A stretch of DNA of 30,259 nt from M30B66 sp040882555. GTDB taxonomy: Bacteria; Bacteroidota; Bacteroidia; M30B66. Location: assembly GCA_040882555.1 (NCBI GenBank), contig JBBEBC010000077.1, positions 1 to 30,259 on the forward strand. The letters are read 5' to 3'. Shown here piece after piece: positions 6,719 to 14,913 of the stretch. Position numbers and translations under genes: made by a program. The notes beneath the pieces are model-generated. The model was given only the letters and a program-made list of their open reading frames with translations, was not told the DNA's origin and did not search any database. Each line of letters starts with the position of its first letter. Within the stretch, counting starts at the first letter, position 1.

Positions 6719-9154
6719 ATGAAGATTCTTTTTCAATCTACCATCATTTTATGTTTATCCTTTTTTGCAGAAAGCGTGCTTGCTCAATCAGCCGAAATTA
6801 TTCGTCAAGAGAACGGAAAGGGTATTCCCAATGTATCTGTTAGGTTATTTTATGCTAAATCAAATCAATCTTTTGTAACTGATAGAGATGGTAAAACACC
6901 TTTGCCGGATGAATGGAAGAATGATACACTAATTATTACAGCTTCAGGATATTCATCGATTACCGTATTGCCAAGCATGTGGTTGGGGGAAAAGTTGACA
7001 GTTGAACTTCAGGAGTTCGGGGTAAACATGAAGGCATTCGAGATATCCGCTACCAGAATGCAAGCCGATATTTTATCGCTTCCGCTTGATATTATTAAAT
7101 TATCACTTCCAGTTAATCTTAGTCCGCGAAACCTAGCTGATGCGCTAGAGCAATCGGGAGAAGTATTTGTTCAAAGAAGTCAACTTGGTGGAGGAAGTCC
7201 GGTTTTACGAGGCATGGAAGCAAATCGAATTTTACTTGTGGTTGATGGTGTTCGATTAAATACACCCATTTTTAGAGCGGGTCACCTACAGAATATTTTA
7301 AGGCTAGATCCTAATATTACTCAGGATTTAGAAGTAATTAACGGCTCTGCCTCACCTTTATATGGAAGTGACGCTTTAGGTGGTGTACTTTCTGTTAATA
7401 CTATAAAACCAAGCTTAAGTATGAATCAGAAGTCGGCTGAGAATACCATTGGCGGGGCCTTTAGGATGGCGAGTGGCGATTTTCAATATTGGAATCAACA
7501 CAGTAGTGCTCACGTTTTTCATAATATAGGTTTCAAGAAACTAGCCATTCGAACAGCATTCACTTTCAATGATTTTGGTGATTTGCGTCAAGGGGGTCTA
7601 CAGATTAGGGATGAGTGGAAAAAGAAAGATTATGTAACTCAGGTTGGTGGAACCGACTCTGCTCAAGTCAATAACGATCCATTACTGCAGAAAGGTTCGG
7701 GTTATAAGCAAATCGATTTTGCTCAACGATGGCTTTTTGCTCCCACAAATGGACCTGAACACCAACTCAATATTCAGTTTACAAGATCTTCTAATGTTAA
7801 TCGATATGACAGGTTGTCTGAAAGCAACGCTTTAGGTCAGCCTTCTTATGCTGAGTGGTATTATGGTCCAGAGGAACGAGCTTTAGCATCTTATCAACTT
7901 AAGTTCAAGAAGGAAAACCGCTTTTTTACTGAGGCAACTATTATTACAGCATGGCAATTAAACAAAGAGAGCCGGAACACTAGAAGGTTTGGGAATCAAA
8001 ATCTTAATAGCAGATTGGAGGAGGTTAATTCGTATAGCTTAAACGCTGATCTTCATAAGAAATTCATCAAATGGGATGTATATTACGGCTTGGAAGCTTA
8101 TTCTCACTTCATTGGTTCTGAGGCCTTTTTAAAGGACATTTATTCAGGTGAATCCTCCTTCACATCAACCAGATATCCTGCTGGGGGCAGCGTTGTGAAA
8201 AATGCTTCTACATATGTAACTGTTCAAAGAAAACATCTAGCAAGTAAGAAACTAATTTCAACTCTTGGCTTGAGATATACTTATAATCAGCTAAATGCGG
8301 ATTTTGGGAATGACGACTTTTTTCCTTTCCCCTTTCAAAATGCGGAGCAGAAAAATTCTGTGCTTTGCGCTCAAGCTGGACTAGTTTACAAAGCTTCGAG
8401 AAAGTTAAACCTTAGAGTTCAGTGGTCGCAAGGCTTCAGATCTCCTAATGTTGATGATCTTGCAAAAGTTTTTGATTCTCAGCCTGGTTTGTTGATTGTT
8501 CCTAATCCGAATTTAAGGCCTGAACGTACGAATGGTTTTGATTTGGGATTGAATTTCCGACCTGTTGAATCTGTGTTGCTAGAATTTGGTGGCTTCTATA
8601 CACTTTTGGAGAATGCTATTGTAACTCGACCTTTTACTTTAGGCAATCAGGATTCACTTATTTATGATGGACAAGTTTCAGCTATTCAAGCAAATGTGAA
8701 TGCAAGTAAAGCCGAAATTTCGGGAGTGAATGGTCGAGTGAAATGGACTATTCAGAACAAAACATCAGTCAGTGCAAGTGCCACATATACTAAAGGAATT
8801 GTTTATAGCGAAGGAGATTCAGCTCCGCTGGATCACATTCCACCACTTTTTGGGAAAGTTGAGTTAGCGAGAAAGTTTAGTTCTAGATTAAGCGTCTCCA
8901 CATGGACGATATTTCAAGGTGAGAAGCCACTTAATTTATACTCCCCGGGAGGAGAAGATAATCTTCAATATGCAACTGCAGATGGCATGCCGTCTTGGTT
9001 CACTATAAATGCAAAAGCTGAGATTAGAGTTAGTAAGAATTTTGATTTAGGTGTGACTTTAGAAAATCTCTTAGATAGAAATTATAGGGTTTTCGCAAGT
9101 GGGATTTCTTCGCCAGGAAGATTACTAAGAATTTCACTATCCATGAAGCTCTAA
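6719..9154 (+). CDS. TonB-dependent outer-membrane receptor
   Basis: The product is 811 residues. A signal peptide (MKILFQSTIILCLSFFAES, cleaved after VLAQ) is followed by a carboxypeptidase-regulatory-like domain (about 30-100) typical of Bacteroidota receptors. A plug domain (about 120-230) contains SPVLRGMEANRILLVVDGVR and GSASPLYGSDALGGVLSV. The 22-strand barrel carries the conserved NPNLRPERTNGFDLG segment, and the protein ends with an aromatic-poor strand (LLRISLSMKL). It imports a ligand across the outer membrane using TonB-ExbBD energy. The plug resembles haem, transferrin or siderophore-type receptors more than SusC, and no SusD partner is next to it. The ligand is not identifiable. 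I preferred ATG 6719 over TTG 6707 because the promoter element overlaps the latter; GAGGAA just upstream is one of the few Shine-Dalgarno-like sequences in the window. Confidence 0.94.
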   Translation: MKILFQSTIILCLSFFAESVLAQSAEIIRQENGKGIPNVSVRLFYAKSNQSFVTDRDGKTPLPDEWKNDTLIITASGYSSITVLPSMWLGEKLTVELQEFGVNMKAFEISATRMQADILSLPLDIIKLSLPVNLSPRNLADALEQSGEVFVQRSQLGGGSPVLRGMEANRILLVVDGVRLNTPIFRAGHLQNILRLDPNITQDLEVINGSASPLYGSDALGGVLSVNTIKPSLSMNQKSAENTIGGAFRMASGDFQYWNQHSSAHVFHNIGFKKLAIRTAFTFNDFGDLRQGGLQIRDEWKKKDYVTQVGGTDSAQVNNDPLLQKGSGYKQIDFAQRWLFAPTNGPEHQLNIQFTRSSNVNRYDRLSESNALGQPSYAEWYYGPEERALASYQLKFKKENRFFTEATIITAWQLNKESRNTRRFGNQNLNSRLEEVNSYSLNADLHKKFIKWDVYYGLEAYSHFIGSEAFLKDIYSGESSFTSTRYPAGGSVVKNASTYVTVQRKHLASKKLISTLGLRYTYNQLNADFGNDDFFPFPFQNAEQKNSVLCAQAGLVYKASRKLNLRVQWSQGFRSPNVDDLAKVFDSQPGLLIVPNPNLRPERTNGFDLGLNFRPVESVLLEFGGFYTLLENAIVTRPFTLGNQDSLIYDGQVSAIQANVNASKAEISGVNGRVKWTIQNKTSVSASATYTKGIVYSEGDSAPLDHIPPLFGKVELARKFSSRLSVSTWTIFQGEKPLNLYSPGGEDNLQYATADGMPSWFTINAKAEIRVSKNFDLGVTLENLLDRNYRVFASGISSPGRLLRISLSMKL

Positions 9155-9203
9155 TCGACACTGATTTACAAGGCAAACAATCCTGAAGGTTTAAGCTATT
9201 CTG

Positions 9204-9211
9204 TATATTTG
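9204..9211 (+). promoter_or_regulatory. -7 promoter element of the DUF952 gene
   Basis: TATATTTG, a full TAnnTTTG match, ends 13 bases before ATG 9225, consistent with a very short leader. Confidence 0.6.
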
Positions 9212-9224
9212 CAGATAATTAGTC

Positions 9225-9572
9225 ATGGCAGCACCTCAGTTTATTTATCATATTGCTTCGGTTTCTGACTGGAAGGCTCAAGTTCAAAGCTCTGAATACT
9301 CAAATGATTCTCTTGAAGAGGAAGGTTTTATTCACTGCTCAAAATATGAGCAGTTGGAAGGAACTTTGAAGCGGTTTTTTGAAAATCGAGAGGATATTTT
9401 GATTCTCAAGATGGATACGAAAATGATGAATGTTCCGGTGATTTATGAAGCAGCTGACGATGGTTCCGGATTCTTCCCACATGTTTTTGGTGTTATTCAG
9501 AAGAAAGCTGTAATGGAAACGCTTTCCTTTCCATTCAACTTCCTAATCAATCCTCCACAAACAAAGGCATAA
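9225..9572 (+). CDS. DUF952 domain-containing protein
   Basis: The 115-residue protein matches DUF952 in length and landmarks: FIYHIAS near the N-terminus, a Trp at residue 16, GFIHCS at 34-39 where the family has GFIHxS, and a late FPHVFGVI segment. Members are small cytoplasmic proteins with a fold related to ADP-ribosyltransferase or glutathione-S-transferase-adjacent domains, and no settled biochemical role. It has its own promoter element. Its last 26 bases overlap the 3' end of mqnD on the opposite strand, an antisense tail-to-tail overlap with no terminator visible for either gene. Confidence 0.85.
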   Translation: MAAPQFIYHIASVSDWKAQVQSSEYSNDSLEEEGFIHCSKYEQLEGTLKRFFENREDILILKMDTKMMNVPVIYEAADDGSGFFPHVFGVIQKKAVMETLSFPFNFLINPPQTKA

Positions 9573-10386
9573 AAGGTTCCTTAAGAATTCCTGCCTTTCT
9601 GCCTTCAAGAAACAGCCTATCAATAGCCTTCTTCCCTTCCTCTCCTAGAGAGATGCTATAATCATTGACATACAAGTCGATATGTTGTTGCATAACTTCA
9701 GGGTTCATTTCTTGAGCGTGAAGAGCAATATAAGACTTGGAATCATTGGGATTAGAAAACGCGTGCATCACACTTTCACGAATTTGAGCTTGTATTTCTT
9801 TTTTGACCTCAGTTGATAAGCTTCTTTTAACGGCAATGCATCCTAGAGGAATAGGTAAGCCAGTTTTCTTCTCCCAGAACTCTCCTAAATCAATCAACTT
9901 GTGCAAGCCTTTCTCTTTGTATGTAAAGCGATTCTCATGGATAATAAGACCCGCCTGAACGTCACCCGAAAGTACTGCAGCTTCAATTTCAGAAAAGAGC
10001 ATCACTTTTTTATTGGTAATTTGTGGATAAGCCATGCTTAGTAGCAGGTTTGCCGTAGTTTTTTCACCTGGAATTGCAACACAAAAATCAGAATTAAGAG
10101 TGCTTAAATCAAGATTTTGTTCGAGTGAAATTAAGAGTGGTCCGCAACCAAACCCTAGAGCGCTGCCTGAATCGAGAATTTGATAATTTTCAGAAACATC
10201 CGGCACAATTCCAAAAGAAAGCTTTGTAATGTCTAGCTCATTATTGAGGGCCTTTTTGTTCAATTCGTCAACATCACCAAGGAAAACATTTATTTCCAAC
10301 GTGTGATTTAAGCGACGGTTGACTAAAGCATCAAAAATAAAGGTGTCATTTGGACATGTTGAAAAGCCGAGTGCAGTCAAAAGCAA
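9547..10386 (-). CDS. mqnD: 1,4-dihydroxy-6-naphthoate synthase MqnD
   Basis: MqnD converts cyclic dehypoxanthinyl futalosine to 1,4-dihydroxy-6-naphthoate in the futalosine route to menaquinone. The 279 residues match the family length. The N-terminal FSTCPNDTFIFDAL is the hallmark pocket sequence. DITKLSFG and SALGFGCGPLL line the cleft of this periplasmic-binding-protein-like fold, and His150 in GLIIHENRFTY corresponds to the proposed catalytic base. It lies 16 bases downstream of the T9SS type A protein gene on the same strand, so co-transcription is possible although no functional link is evident. Its 3' end overlaps the DUF952 gene. The other mqn genes are not in the window. Most Flavobacteriaceae are reported to use the classical Men route, so this enzyme hints at a different family of Bacteroidota (inference). 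Confidence 0.94.
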   Translation of the reverse strand: MLLTALGFSTCPNDTFIFDALVNRRLNHTLEINVFLGDVDELNKKALNNELDITKLSFGIVPDVSENYQILDSGSALGFGCGPLLISLEQNLDLSTLNSDFCVAIPGEKTTANLLLSMAYPQITNKKVMLFSEIEAAVLSGDVQAGLIIHENRFTYKEKGLHKLIDLGEFWEKKTGLPIPLGCIAVKRSLSTEVKKEIQAQIRESVMHAFSNPNDSKSYIALHAQEMNPEVMQQHIDLYVNDYSISLGEEGKKAIDRLFLEGRKAGILKEPFMPLFVED

Positions 10387-10402
10387 TGAAAAGTAGAGAT
10401 GA

Positions 10403-11446
10403 TTAATTCTGGTTAATTAACACTTTTCGAGCGCTAAAGTTTTGTCCTTCGTAATTGCTCAATTTAAGAACGTACATGCCTGATTGCAACTCTGAAGTTG
10501 AGATATATGCATCTTCTTTCGCAAGCAGGCCTTCACTTAAGAGCTTTCCCTGCATATCTACAATTTGATATTTATAATCTTCATCATGCTTCACAAATAA
10601 TTTATTGTTAGCAGGTTGAGGATACACATTAAATTCTGCTGTTGGGATTTTCACACCGTCTGAAAGTAAGTAATCTTTAACCCAGTTCACGAGTTTTCCG
10701 CTACCATTTAGCCGTTGAGTAAAAGACAATAAACGATACCCAATATCTTTAGCGAAAAACAGCCAAGTAACAGTTGTATCAATCCCAATTGTGGTATTAC
10801 CCCAACCTCCAGGTTCATCATAAACAGACACTGTATCTCGTAAATATGCTACTTGTTTTAACCTAAGCACCTCGAAATTACCGTTAGGCATCGCCAAAGT
10901 TCCCCAACCGTCAACATTTAATTCAAAATAACTAGAATTGAATTGGCGAACTGAATCGGTCCCTGGGAAAAACGCAGGATATTGAACATTATATGAATAT
11001 CCGAAATTATAAGAATCGTTGTATTCCATAGGAAATACAAAAGCATTCCCAGTAGAATTGAAGCGATACACTACATTAAAATCAAAAATCGGATCATAAT
11101 TAACTCTCCCCAGAATAGCTACTCCATCCGAATTGAGCTCTTCATAAAAGAAGTTGTTTTGATTTGAGGAAATCCCAAAATCAGCTTCTGGAAATTCATT
11201 GCCAAATGGACTTAAATCTGCCTTGATAATTCTAAGAGTATCGGTAAAGTCTCGTTCTAACCAAGAAAAGTCCCAAAACTGGTTTTCTCCGGCACTGTTT
11301 TCAAGGTTCACAGTATCAAGTCCAAAATTTATGAAGCTGCGGTAATATTCATTTCCAAACTGGAAATAGTCATTTTGATCAATAACAATCTGAGCTTTAC
11401 CCAAAGAGCTCAGGCAAAGCCCACAAATAAAAATCCGCATCTTCAT
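10403..11446 (-). CDS. T9SS type A sorting domain-containing secreted protein
   Basis: The 347-residue protein begins with a short signal peptide (IFICGLCLSSLGKAQ). The central 250 residues are beta-rich and full of aromatic and Asn/Asp residues (WDFSWLERDF, YNFGYSYNVQYPAFF); I recognise no enzymatic domain in them. The last 75 residues are a type A sorting tail (EFNVYPQPANNKLFVKH, SELQSGMYVLKL, RKVLINQN). Family knowledge: such proteins are exported by T9SS and usually attached to the cell surface or released. Two in-frame ATGs, at 11446 and 11440, are equally good. It precedes mqnD on the same strand. The gap to the valS stop is only 52 bases, so it may be transcribed from readthrough or from a poorly conserved promoter. 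Confidence 0.88.
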   Translation of the reverse strand: MKMRIFICGLCLSSLGKAQIVIDQNDYFQFGNEYYRSFINFGLDTVNLENSAGENQFWDFSWLERDFTDTLRIIKADLSPFGNEFPEADFGISSNQNNFFYEELNSDGVAILGRVNYDPIFDFNVVYRFNSTGNAFVFPMEYNDSYNFGYSYNVQYPAFFPGTDSVRQFNSSYFELNVDGWGTLAMPNGNFEVLRLKQVAYLRDTVSVYDEPGGWGNTTIGIDTTVTWLFFAKDIGYRLLSFTQRLNGSGKLVNWVKDYLLSDGVKIPTAEFNVYPQPANNKLFVKHDEDYKYQIVDMQGKLLSEGLLAKEDAYISTSELQSGMYVLKLSNYEGQNFSARKVLINQN

Positions 11447-11496
11447 TTGTGAAAATTACAAAAAGTTGCTGATTTTTCTTCTGCTTTTTTCGCCCT

Positions 11497-11514
11497 GCTT
11501 AAAAATCTTTAAGC
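11497..11514 (-). terminator. Possible stem-loop at the valS stop codon
   Basis: On the minus strand GCTTAAA-GATT-TTTAAGC forms a perfect 7-bp stem that includes the last codons and the TAA of valS. No T-run follows, so termination function is doubtful; it may be an mRNA 3'-end structure. Confidence 0.35.
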
Positions 11515-14123
11515 TGCTGCTCAATCATTTGAATTTTCTGAAGCGCATCAGACTCTTTCTTGCGCTCATTCGCAACTATGTCTGGTTTTGCATTCGCAAC
11601 AAACTTTTCATTACTAAGCTTTTTACCTACTGATTCAAGAAACCCTTTTAAATATTCAAGCTCAGTATTCAACTTATCTTTTTCTGCTTCAAGGTCGATT
11701 GAATCCTCAACAGGAATGAAAAACTCGTCTGTTCTAACAACAAGCATGAAGCTCGGTTCTGGTTTTTCTAAAGAAAAAATAATCTCATTCACATTGGCAA
11801 GTTTCTGCAGAGCAGCTTGAAAAGGTATGCGCTCAGTTCTACTTCTGCAGTAAAGTTTTATGCCTTCTTTTGGTGAAATACCTTTTTCATTTCTAAAGTT
11901 TCTTAATGCGCTTACAGTTTCACGTATTAGTTCAAACTGAGTGATATCGGTTTGATTAATTTCAATTGATTTAGGCTCAGAGTCATTAAGAATAAATTCA
12001 GGGTCATTTTCTCCTTTAATAAAGCTCCAGATCTCCTCAGTAATGAAGGGTACGAATGGGTGAAGCATTCTTAATAAGTCCATCATAAAAGCCTCAGCAG
12101 CCTGTTTAGTGTTCTTATTTATAGGCTGTTGATATTCAGGTTTGATGCACTCAAGGAACCATGCGCAGTAGTCATCCCAAACCAACTTGTACAATGCCAT
12201 AAGAGCTTCGGAGATTCTATATCTTCCCAATAAATCTTCAATTCTATTTCTCTCATCCTGCAATCTTGAACGGAACCAGACAATGGCCTCATTGGAAGCT
12301 TCGTCCGCTTTGGCTTCAGTAGTCTCCCATGAATTAATCAATCTGAATGCGTTCCAGAGTTTATTATTAAAATTTCTTCCTTGTTCACAAAGACTTTCAT
12401 CAAAAGGCAGGTCATTCCCTGCGGGAGAAGTAAGTAGCATGCCCATACGAACACCATCGGCTCCGTAATGATTTATTAGTTTGATAGGGTCAGGCGAGTT
12501 TCCGAGCGATTTGCTCATTTTTCTTCCCTGTTTATCTCTAACAATACCAGTTAGATAAACATTTTTAAAAGGAACTTCATCGCAAAATGAAATACCTGCC
12601 ATTATCATTCGGGCAACCCAGAAAAACAAGATTTCTGGCGCTGTAACTAGATCCTGGGTAGGGTAGTAGTATTTCAAATCAGCATTCCATTCTGATTTAG
12701 GTTTTGAAATAGCATCAGCATCAAATACAGTAATTGGCCAAAGCCAACTTGAGAACCAGGTGTCGAGAACATCTTCATCTTGCTGAAGTTCGCTAACATT
12801 CACTTTTTTACCCTTAGATTCAAATTCTTTGATGGCCTCATCGGCCGATGAGGCCACAACAAAATCACCTTCCTTGTCATACCAAGCAGGAATTCTTTGT
12901 CCCCACCATAATTGTCTGGAAATGCACCAGTCTTTCACGTTTTCCATCCAATGTTTATAGGTATTTATAAACTTGCTTGGATGCAACTGAACATCACCAT
13001 TTATAACCGCTTCGAGGGCAGGTTGAGCCATGTCTTTCATAGTGACAAACCACTGTAATGATAACCTGGGTTCTATAACTGCGTCGGTTCTTTCAGAATG
13101 ACCTACCTTATTAACTATTTCATCAATTTTACTAAGCTTACCGATTAATTCAAGCTCTTTTACGATTTTCTTTCTTACGATAAACCTGTCTTCACCAATA
13201 AAAATCTGAGCAGCCTCAGCCATTGTTCCATTTGGAGCAATAACATCAATCACGGGCAACTTATGCTTTATACCTAACTGATAGTCATTGATATCATGAG
13301 CCGGAGTAATCTTCAAGGCTCCTGTCCCGAAAGCCATATCAACATAATCGTCTGCTATAATGGGAATCTCACGGTTAATAAGAGGCACTATCGCCTTTTT
13401 CCCAATTAAGGCTGCAAAGCGAGGGTCATCTGGGTGAACACAAATTGCGGTGTCGCCAAGAATGGTTTCAGGTCGTGTTGTTGCAATGGTTATCTTTTCA
13501 CTTGAGTCAACGAGAGAATAATCGACGTAAAACAGCTTTCCTGGATTTTCTTTATAGATAACTTCTTCATCAGACAAGGCAGTTTGCGCTGATGGGTCCC
13601 AATTAATCATACGAACCCCACGGTAAATCAACCCTTCTTTATAAAGTTTAATGAAGGTATCAATAACGGCCTTACTCATGTCGGGATCCATGGTGAATTT
13701 AGTTCTTTCCCAATCGCACGCAGCGCCAAGTTTTTTGAGCTGTTCAAGAATAATTCCCCCATGCTTTTCTTTCCATTCCCAGGCATGAGCAAGAAACTCA
13801 TCACGTGACAAAGAGGACTTCTCAATGCCCTCAGCTTTAAGTTTGGCAACCACCTTAGCTTCAGTAGCTATAGAGGCATGGTCGGTTCCCGGCACCCAGC
13901 AGGTATTTTTACCTTGCATGCGTGCTCTTCTAATGAGTACATCTTGAATTGTATTATTGAGCATATGGCCCATATGCAATACCCCTGTAACATTTGGAGG
14001 AGGAATAACTATCGTAAAAGAGGGTCGCTCATCAGGTTCAGAATGGAATAAATTATTCTTCAACCATTGCGCATACCATTTATCTTCAGTGAGTTCGGGG
14101 TTATACTTTTTCGGAATCTCCAT
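11499..14123 (-). CDS. valS: Valine--tRNA ligase
   Basis: The class I aminoacyl-tRNA synthetase that charges tRNA-Val. The 874 residues agree with the bacterial family. PPPNVTGVLHMGHMLN carries the HIGH-type signature (HMGH at 50-53). WDPSAQTALSDEEV and TTRPETILGDTAICVHPDD belong to the editing (CP1) region. GRKMSKSLGNSPDP near residue 535 is the KMSKS loop. The C-terminal 70 residues form the coiled-coil tRNA-binding arm (LEAEKDKLNTELEYLKGFL). The start ATG at 14123 gives the expected MEIPKKYNPELTEDKWYAQW. A TACTTTTG promoter element is present upstream. A perfect 24-nt palindrome occurs in the coding sequence near residue 425. Confidence 0.98.
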   Translation of the reverse strand: MEIPKKYNPELTEDKWYAQWLKNNLFHSEPDERPSFTIVIPPPNVTGVLHMGHMLNNTIQDVLIRRARMQGKNTCWVPGTDHASIATEAKVVAKLKAEGIEKSSLSRDEFLAHAWEWKEKHGGIILEQLKKLGAACDWERTKFTMDPDMSKAVIDTFIKLYKEGLIYRGVRMINWDPSAQTALSDEEVIYKENPGKLFYVDYSLVDSSEKITIATTRPETILGDTAICVHPDDPRFAALIGKKAIVPLINREIPIIADDYVDMAFGTGALKITPAHDINDYQLGIKHKLPVIDVIAPNGTMAEAAQIFIGEDRFIVRKKIVKELELIGKLSKIDEIVNKVGHSERTDAVIEPRLSLQWFVTMKDMAQPALEAVINGDVQLHPSKFINTYKHWMENVKDWCISRQLWWGQRIPAWYDKEGDFVVASSADEAIKEFESKGKKVNVSELQQDEDVLDTWFSSWLWPITVFDADAISKPKSEWNADLKYYYPTQDLVTAPEILFFWVARMIMAGISFCDEVPFKNVYLTGIVRDKQGRKMSKSLGNSPDPIKLINHYGADGVRMGMLLTSPAGNDLPFDESLCEQGRNFNNKLWNAFRLINSWETTEAKADEASNEAIVWFRSRLQDERNRIEDLLGRYRISEALMALYKLVWDDYCAWFLECIKPEYQQPINKNTKQAAEAFMMDLLRMLHPFVPFITEEIWSFIKGENDPEFILNDSEPKSIEINQTDITQFELIRETVSALRNFRNEKGISPKEGIKLYCRSRTERIPFQAALQKLANVNEIIFSLEKPEPSFMLVVRTDEFFIPVEDSIDLEAEKDKLNTELEYLKGFLESVGKKLSNEKFVANAKPDIVANERKKESDALQKIQMIEQQLKDF
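12833..12856. repeat. Perfect 24-nt palindrome inside valS
   Basis: TGGCCTCATCGG is followed immediately by its own reverse complement. The bases flanking it do not continue the symmetry. It encodes the residues V-A-S-S-A-D-E-A-I, in the segment after the catalytic-domain IPAWYDKEGDF sequence. It is GC-rich against an AT-rich gene. Confidence 0.75.
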
Positions 14124-14149
14124 GTTATAATTAATCGTTCAAGACGTTG

Positions 14150-14157
14150 CAAAAGTA
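14150..14157 (-). promoter_or_regulatory. -7 promoter element of valS
   Basis: Reads TACTTTTG on the minus strand, 26 bases upstream of the valS ATG. It lies in the 263-base divergent region 14124-14386, which otherwise holds only AT-rich sequence and the promoter of the DUF1573 gene. Confidence 0.55.
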
Positions 14158-14345
14158 GGGTTTTACTGAGGAATATTTCGCTGAGCAGATTGAAAATACC
14201 TCTAATCGTGACAAAGAGTTTATATTTGTCACACATTTTTTCAATTTCCCAAAGGATCAATTTTGGAACGGTTATTGCAATCAATGTGATTCTTTCGATT
14301 TGAATTTTATTTTATGATTTGAATAGAAAGGGCTGAAATAAAAAT

Positions 14346-14353
14346 TAACTTTG
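14346..14353 (+). promoter_or_regulatory. -7 promoter element of the DUF1573 gene
   Basis: TAACTTTG, a full TAnnTTTG match, ends 33 bases before ATG 14387. A TTTG at 14318-14321 is 24 bases upstream, a little far for a canonical -33 box. Confidence 0.6.
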
Positions 14354-14386
14354 CTTAATCAATTTTAAACACCAAAGAACACAAAG

Positions 14387-14851
14387 ATGAGACGATCAAT
14401 TTTATCGATGGCTTTTGCAGCATTTGGCTTCGTAGCCCTACATGCCCAACCAGCATCAACGGATCAAAACTGGACTCCGACTATCAAATTTGAAAAAGAA
14501 ACACATGACTATGGTACTATTAAAAATGGTGCTGATGGAACTTGTGAATTTGAGTTTGAAAACACAGGAAAAGAACCGTTTGTGATTTCAAATGCTAGAG
14601 GAAGTTGCGGATGTACTGTCCCAGATTGGCCGAAAGAACCAATTGCACCAGGAAAAAAGGGTGTTATTAAAGTTAGCTACGATTCAAAACGTTCGGGAGC
14701 TATCAATAAAAATGTTACCTTAACTATTCAAAATGCAGGGAAAGATAAAACTGGAACTAAGGTTTTGTATATCAAAGGAAATGTAGAGCCCCCACCAGCT
14801 GATGCAGGTATGCCAGAGAAAAAGACAGGCATGGCTCCTTTAGAGAAGTAA
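14387..14851 (+). CDS. DUF1573 domain-containing exported protein
   Basis: The 154-residue protein starts with a signal peptide (SMAFAAFGFVALHAQ). It contains a single DUF1573 Ig-like domain of the Bacteroidota type: KETHDYGTIKNGADGTCEF, then FENTGKEPFVISNARGSCGC with the paired cysteines, followed by PIAPGKKGVIKVSYD. Such small periplasmic or surface proteins are abundant in the phylum and their function is not established. A proline-rich charged tail (EPPPADAGMPEKK) ends the protein. It has its own -7 element and is followed by a strong terminator at 14880-14907, so it appears monocistronic. Confidence 0.9.
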   Translation: MRRSILSMAFAAFGFVALHAQPASTDQNWTPTIKFEKETHDYGTIKNGADGTCEFEFENTGKEPFVISNARGSCGCTVPDWPKEPIAPGKKGVIKVSYDSKRSGAINKNVTLTIQNAGKDKTGTKVLYIKGNVEPPPADAGMPEKKTGMAPLEK

Positions 14852-14869
14852 TCTCTTTAAAAAATTTAG

Positions 14870-14877
14870 CATATTTG
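14870..14877 (+). promoter_or_regulatory. Likely -7 element of the aminotransferase gene
   Basis: CATATTTG (one mismatch to TAnnTTTG), directly upstream of the terminator hairpin at 14880. A transcript from it would begin at about 14882-14885, inside the hairpin. Confidence 0.4.
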
Positions 14878-14879
14878 CA

Positions 14880-14907
14880 CCCCGACGCCTAAACGTCGGG
14901 GTTTTTT
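14880..14907 (+). terminator. Rho-independent terminator, DUF1573 gene
   Basis: CCCCGACG-CCTAAA-CGTCGGGG forms a perfect 8-bp GC-rich stem followed by six T residues. It ends only 6 bases before the ATG of the aminotransferase gene at 14914, so it also sits in that gene's leader. Confidence 0.9.
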
Positions 14908-14913
14908 ATTTTT

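Noticed and set aside
14124..14386. Possible tRNA or small RNA in the valS upstream region
   Set aside because: I see no cloverleaf, no CCA end and no stable stem; only the two -7 elements stand out.
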